From Rhytidiadelphus loreus (Eukaryota; Streptophyta; Bryopsida; Hypnales; Hylocomiaceae), in assembly GCA_947034895.1 (NCBI GenBank), contig OX344761.1, positions 26,486,863-26,550,862 of the forward strand: 64,000 nucleotides of DNA, in the 5' to 3' direction. The position numbers and the translations under genes are program-made. Positions 63,301-64,000 of this stretch are shown piece by piece. Below the pieces are notes generated by a model. That model had not been told where the DNA came from and searched no databases. It saw nothing but the letters and a program-made list of their open reading frames with translations. Each line of letters opens with the position of its first letter. Position 1 is the first letter of the stretch.

Positions 63301-64000
63301 CAATTTGAAAAAGTATTAAAATTTAGCTTCTAATAATATAAAAAATACTTCCTAATTCTAAGAATTGAGAACACACAAAGCCTCTAAAGTTTGTTGCTAA
63401 ATTGTTGTTTTTTAAATGACTTTGAATGTAAATTGTAAGAGTAATATTTCTTCAAATCTAGCATGCAACATACCATCAAAAAGTCCTTCAAATTGTGCTC
63501 CTAATGGTATAAATACAAATGAGAACACACAAACTCTCTAAAGTCATTTCTTACAATTTCACAAATTCCATATCAAAGGAACTATAGTTGGGAACTAAAG
63601 GGAAACATGATGGAAACAAGAAGGGAACATAAGGGGACCCTTTATTCAAAGATGCCTAATGAGTTTGGGTCAAGGATGTATGCATTAGCCTCAAATATCT
63701 ATAGAAATTAGAAGATTCAATTCTTTTAATTTTATTTCTTGGAGCTTGTGGAAGATCAATAAATATTTCAATTTAGCATTGGGATTTTGGGGGGTTTAAA
63801 AGTATGTGGTGGGATACATGAAAACATTGCAATAAAAGTCTATTATAATATAACTGTCAATACCTAGGACATCCTTGCATTGCAAGATTTTTTGGGATGT
63901 ATTCCACCTCTTTATTACCAATGAAAATTGGTGGACATATACCTAAGATGATCTTGATTATGGTAGATTTTTAAATTCAAAATTCGTAGAGCAAAAATTT
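60400..64000. other. AT-rich intergenic DNA to the right edge
   Basis: No coding exon or RNA gene recognised. At about 62969-62992 TTGTCCACCAAGGGGACAAA resembles the subterminal palindrome of the TTAA elements and may be the last trace of another copy. Confidence 0.4.

Noticed and set aside
1..64000. Search for tRNA, rRNA and CRISPR-type features
   Set aside because: No tRNA B-box in a plausible cloverleaf, no rRNA-like stretch and no regularly spaced repeat-spacer array was seen by eye.

Overview
This window is nuclear DNA of a land plant. It has spliced genes with GT-AG introns, a plant-type AP180/CALM clathrin-assembly gene, a LIN37-like DREAM/MuvB gene and a HOTHEAD-type oxidoreductase relic, all in AT-rich, transposon-filled DNA. 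The mobile-gene relics and the low GC suggest a non-seed plant (moss, liverwort, lycophyte or fern), but the species cannot be fixed from the sequence alone.

Layout. 1-2 kb: nothing recognised. 2.0-10.9 kb (minus): a decayed many-exon gene that appears to join a ParB/Srx-like domain, a Lys/Glu-rich linker and a beta-class (motif IV before motif I) DNA amino-methyltransferase-like domain. Its introns hold a CACTA-type foldback MITE, a 182-bp tandem array and a 2.98-kb insertion that splits the array. 12.3-15.9 kb (plus): a decayed gene ending in a SWIM zinc finger, transposase-like. 16.3 and 22.5 kb: two further CACTA-type non-autonomous elements. 17.7-21.8 kb (plus): a frameshifted GMC oxidoreductase pseudogene. 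25.8-31.5 kb (minus): an intact 15-exon AP180/CALM gene, 579 aa. 37.5-40.5 kb (plus): an intact 7-exon LIN37-like gene, 453 aa. 42.7-54.4 kb: several copies of a roughly 0.93-kb element bounded by TTAA and CCCCTAAAGGACC inverted ends, which looks like a piggyBac-type MITE family; a hAT-like transposase relic and a perfect 29-bp-stem hairpin lie among them. 57.5-58.2 kb (plus): a two-exon gene for a 109-aa protein with one N-terminal hydrophobic segment and a basic, proline-rich tail, a possible peptide precursor. 58.2-64 kb: AT-rich DNA with no gene recognised.

The two well-supported housekeeping genes, AP180/CALM (endocytosis) and LIN37 (cell-cycle gene repression), are transcribed divergently from about 6 kb of intergenic DNA. 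I see no functional link between them. Almost everything else is transposon-derived or decayed. The most unusual items are the methyltransferase/ParB-like relic and the TTAA element family.
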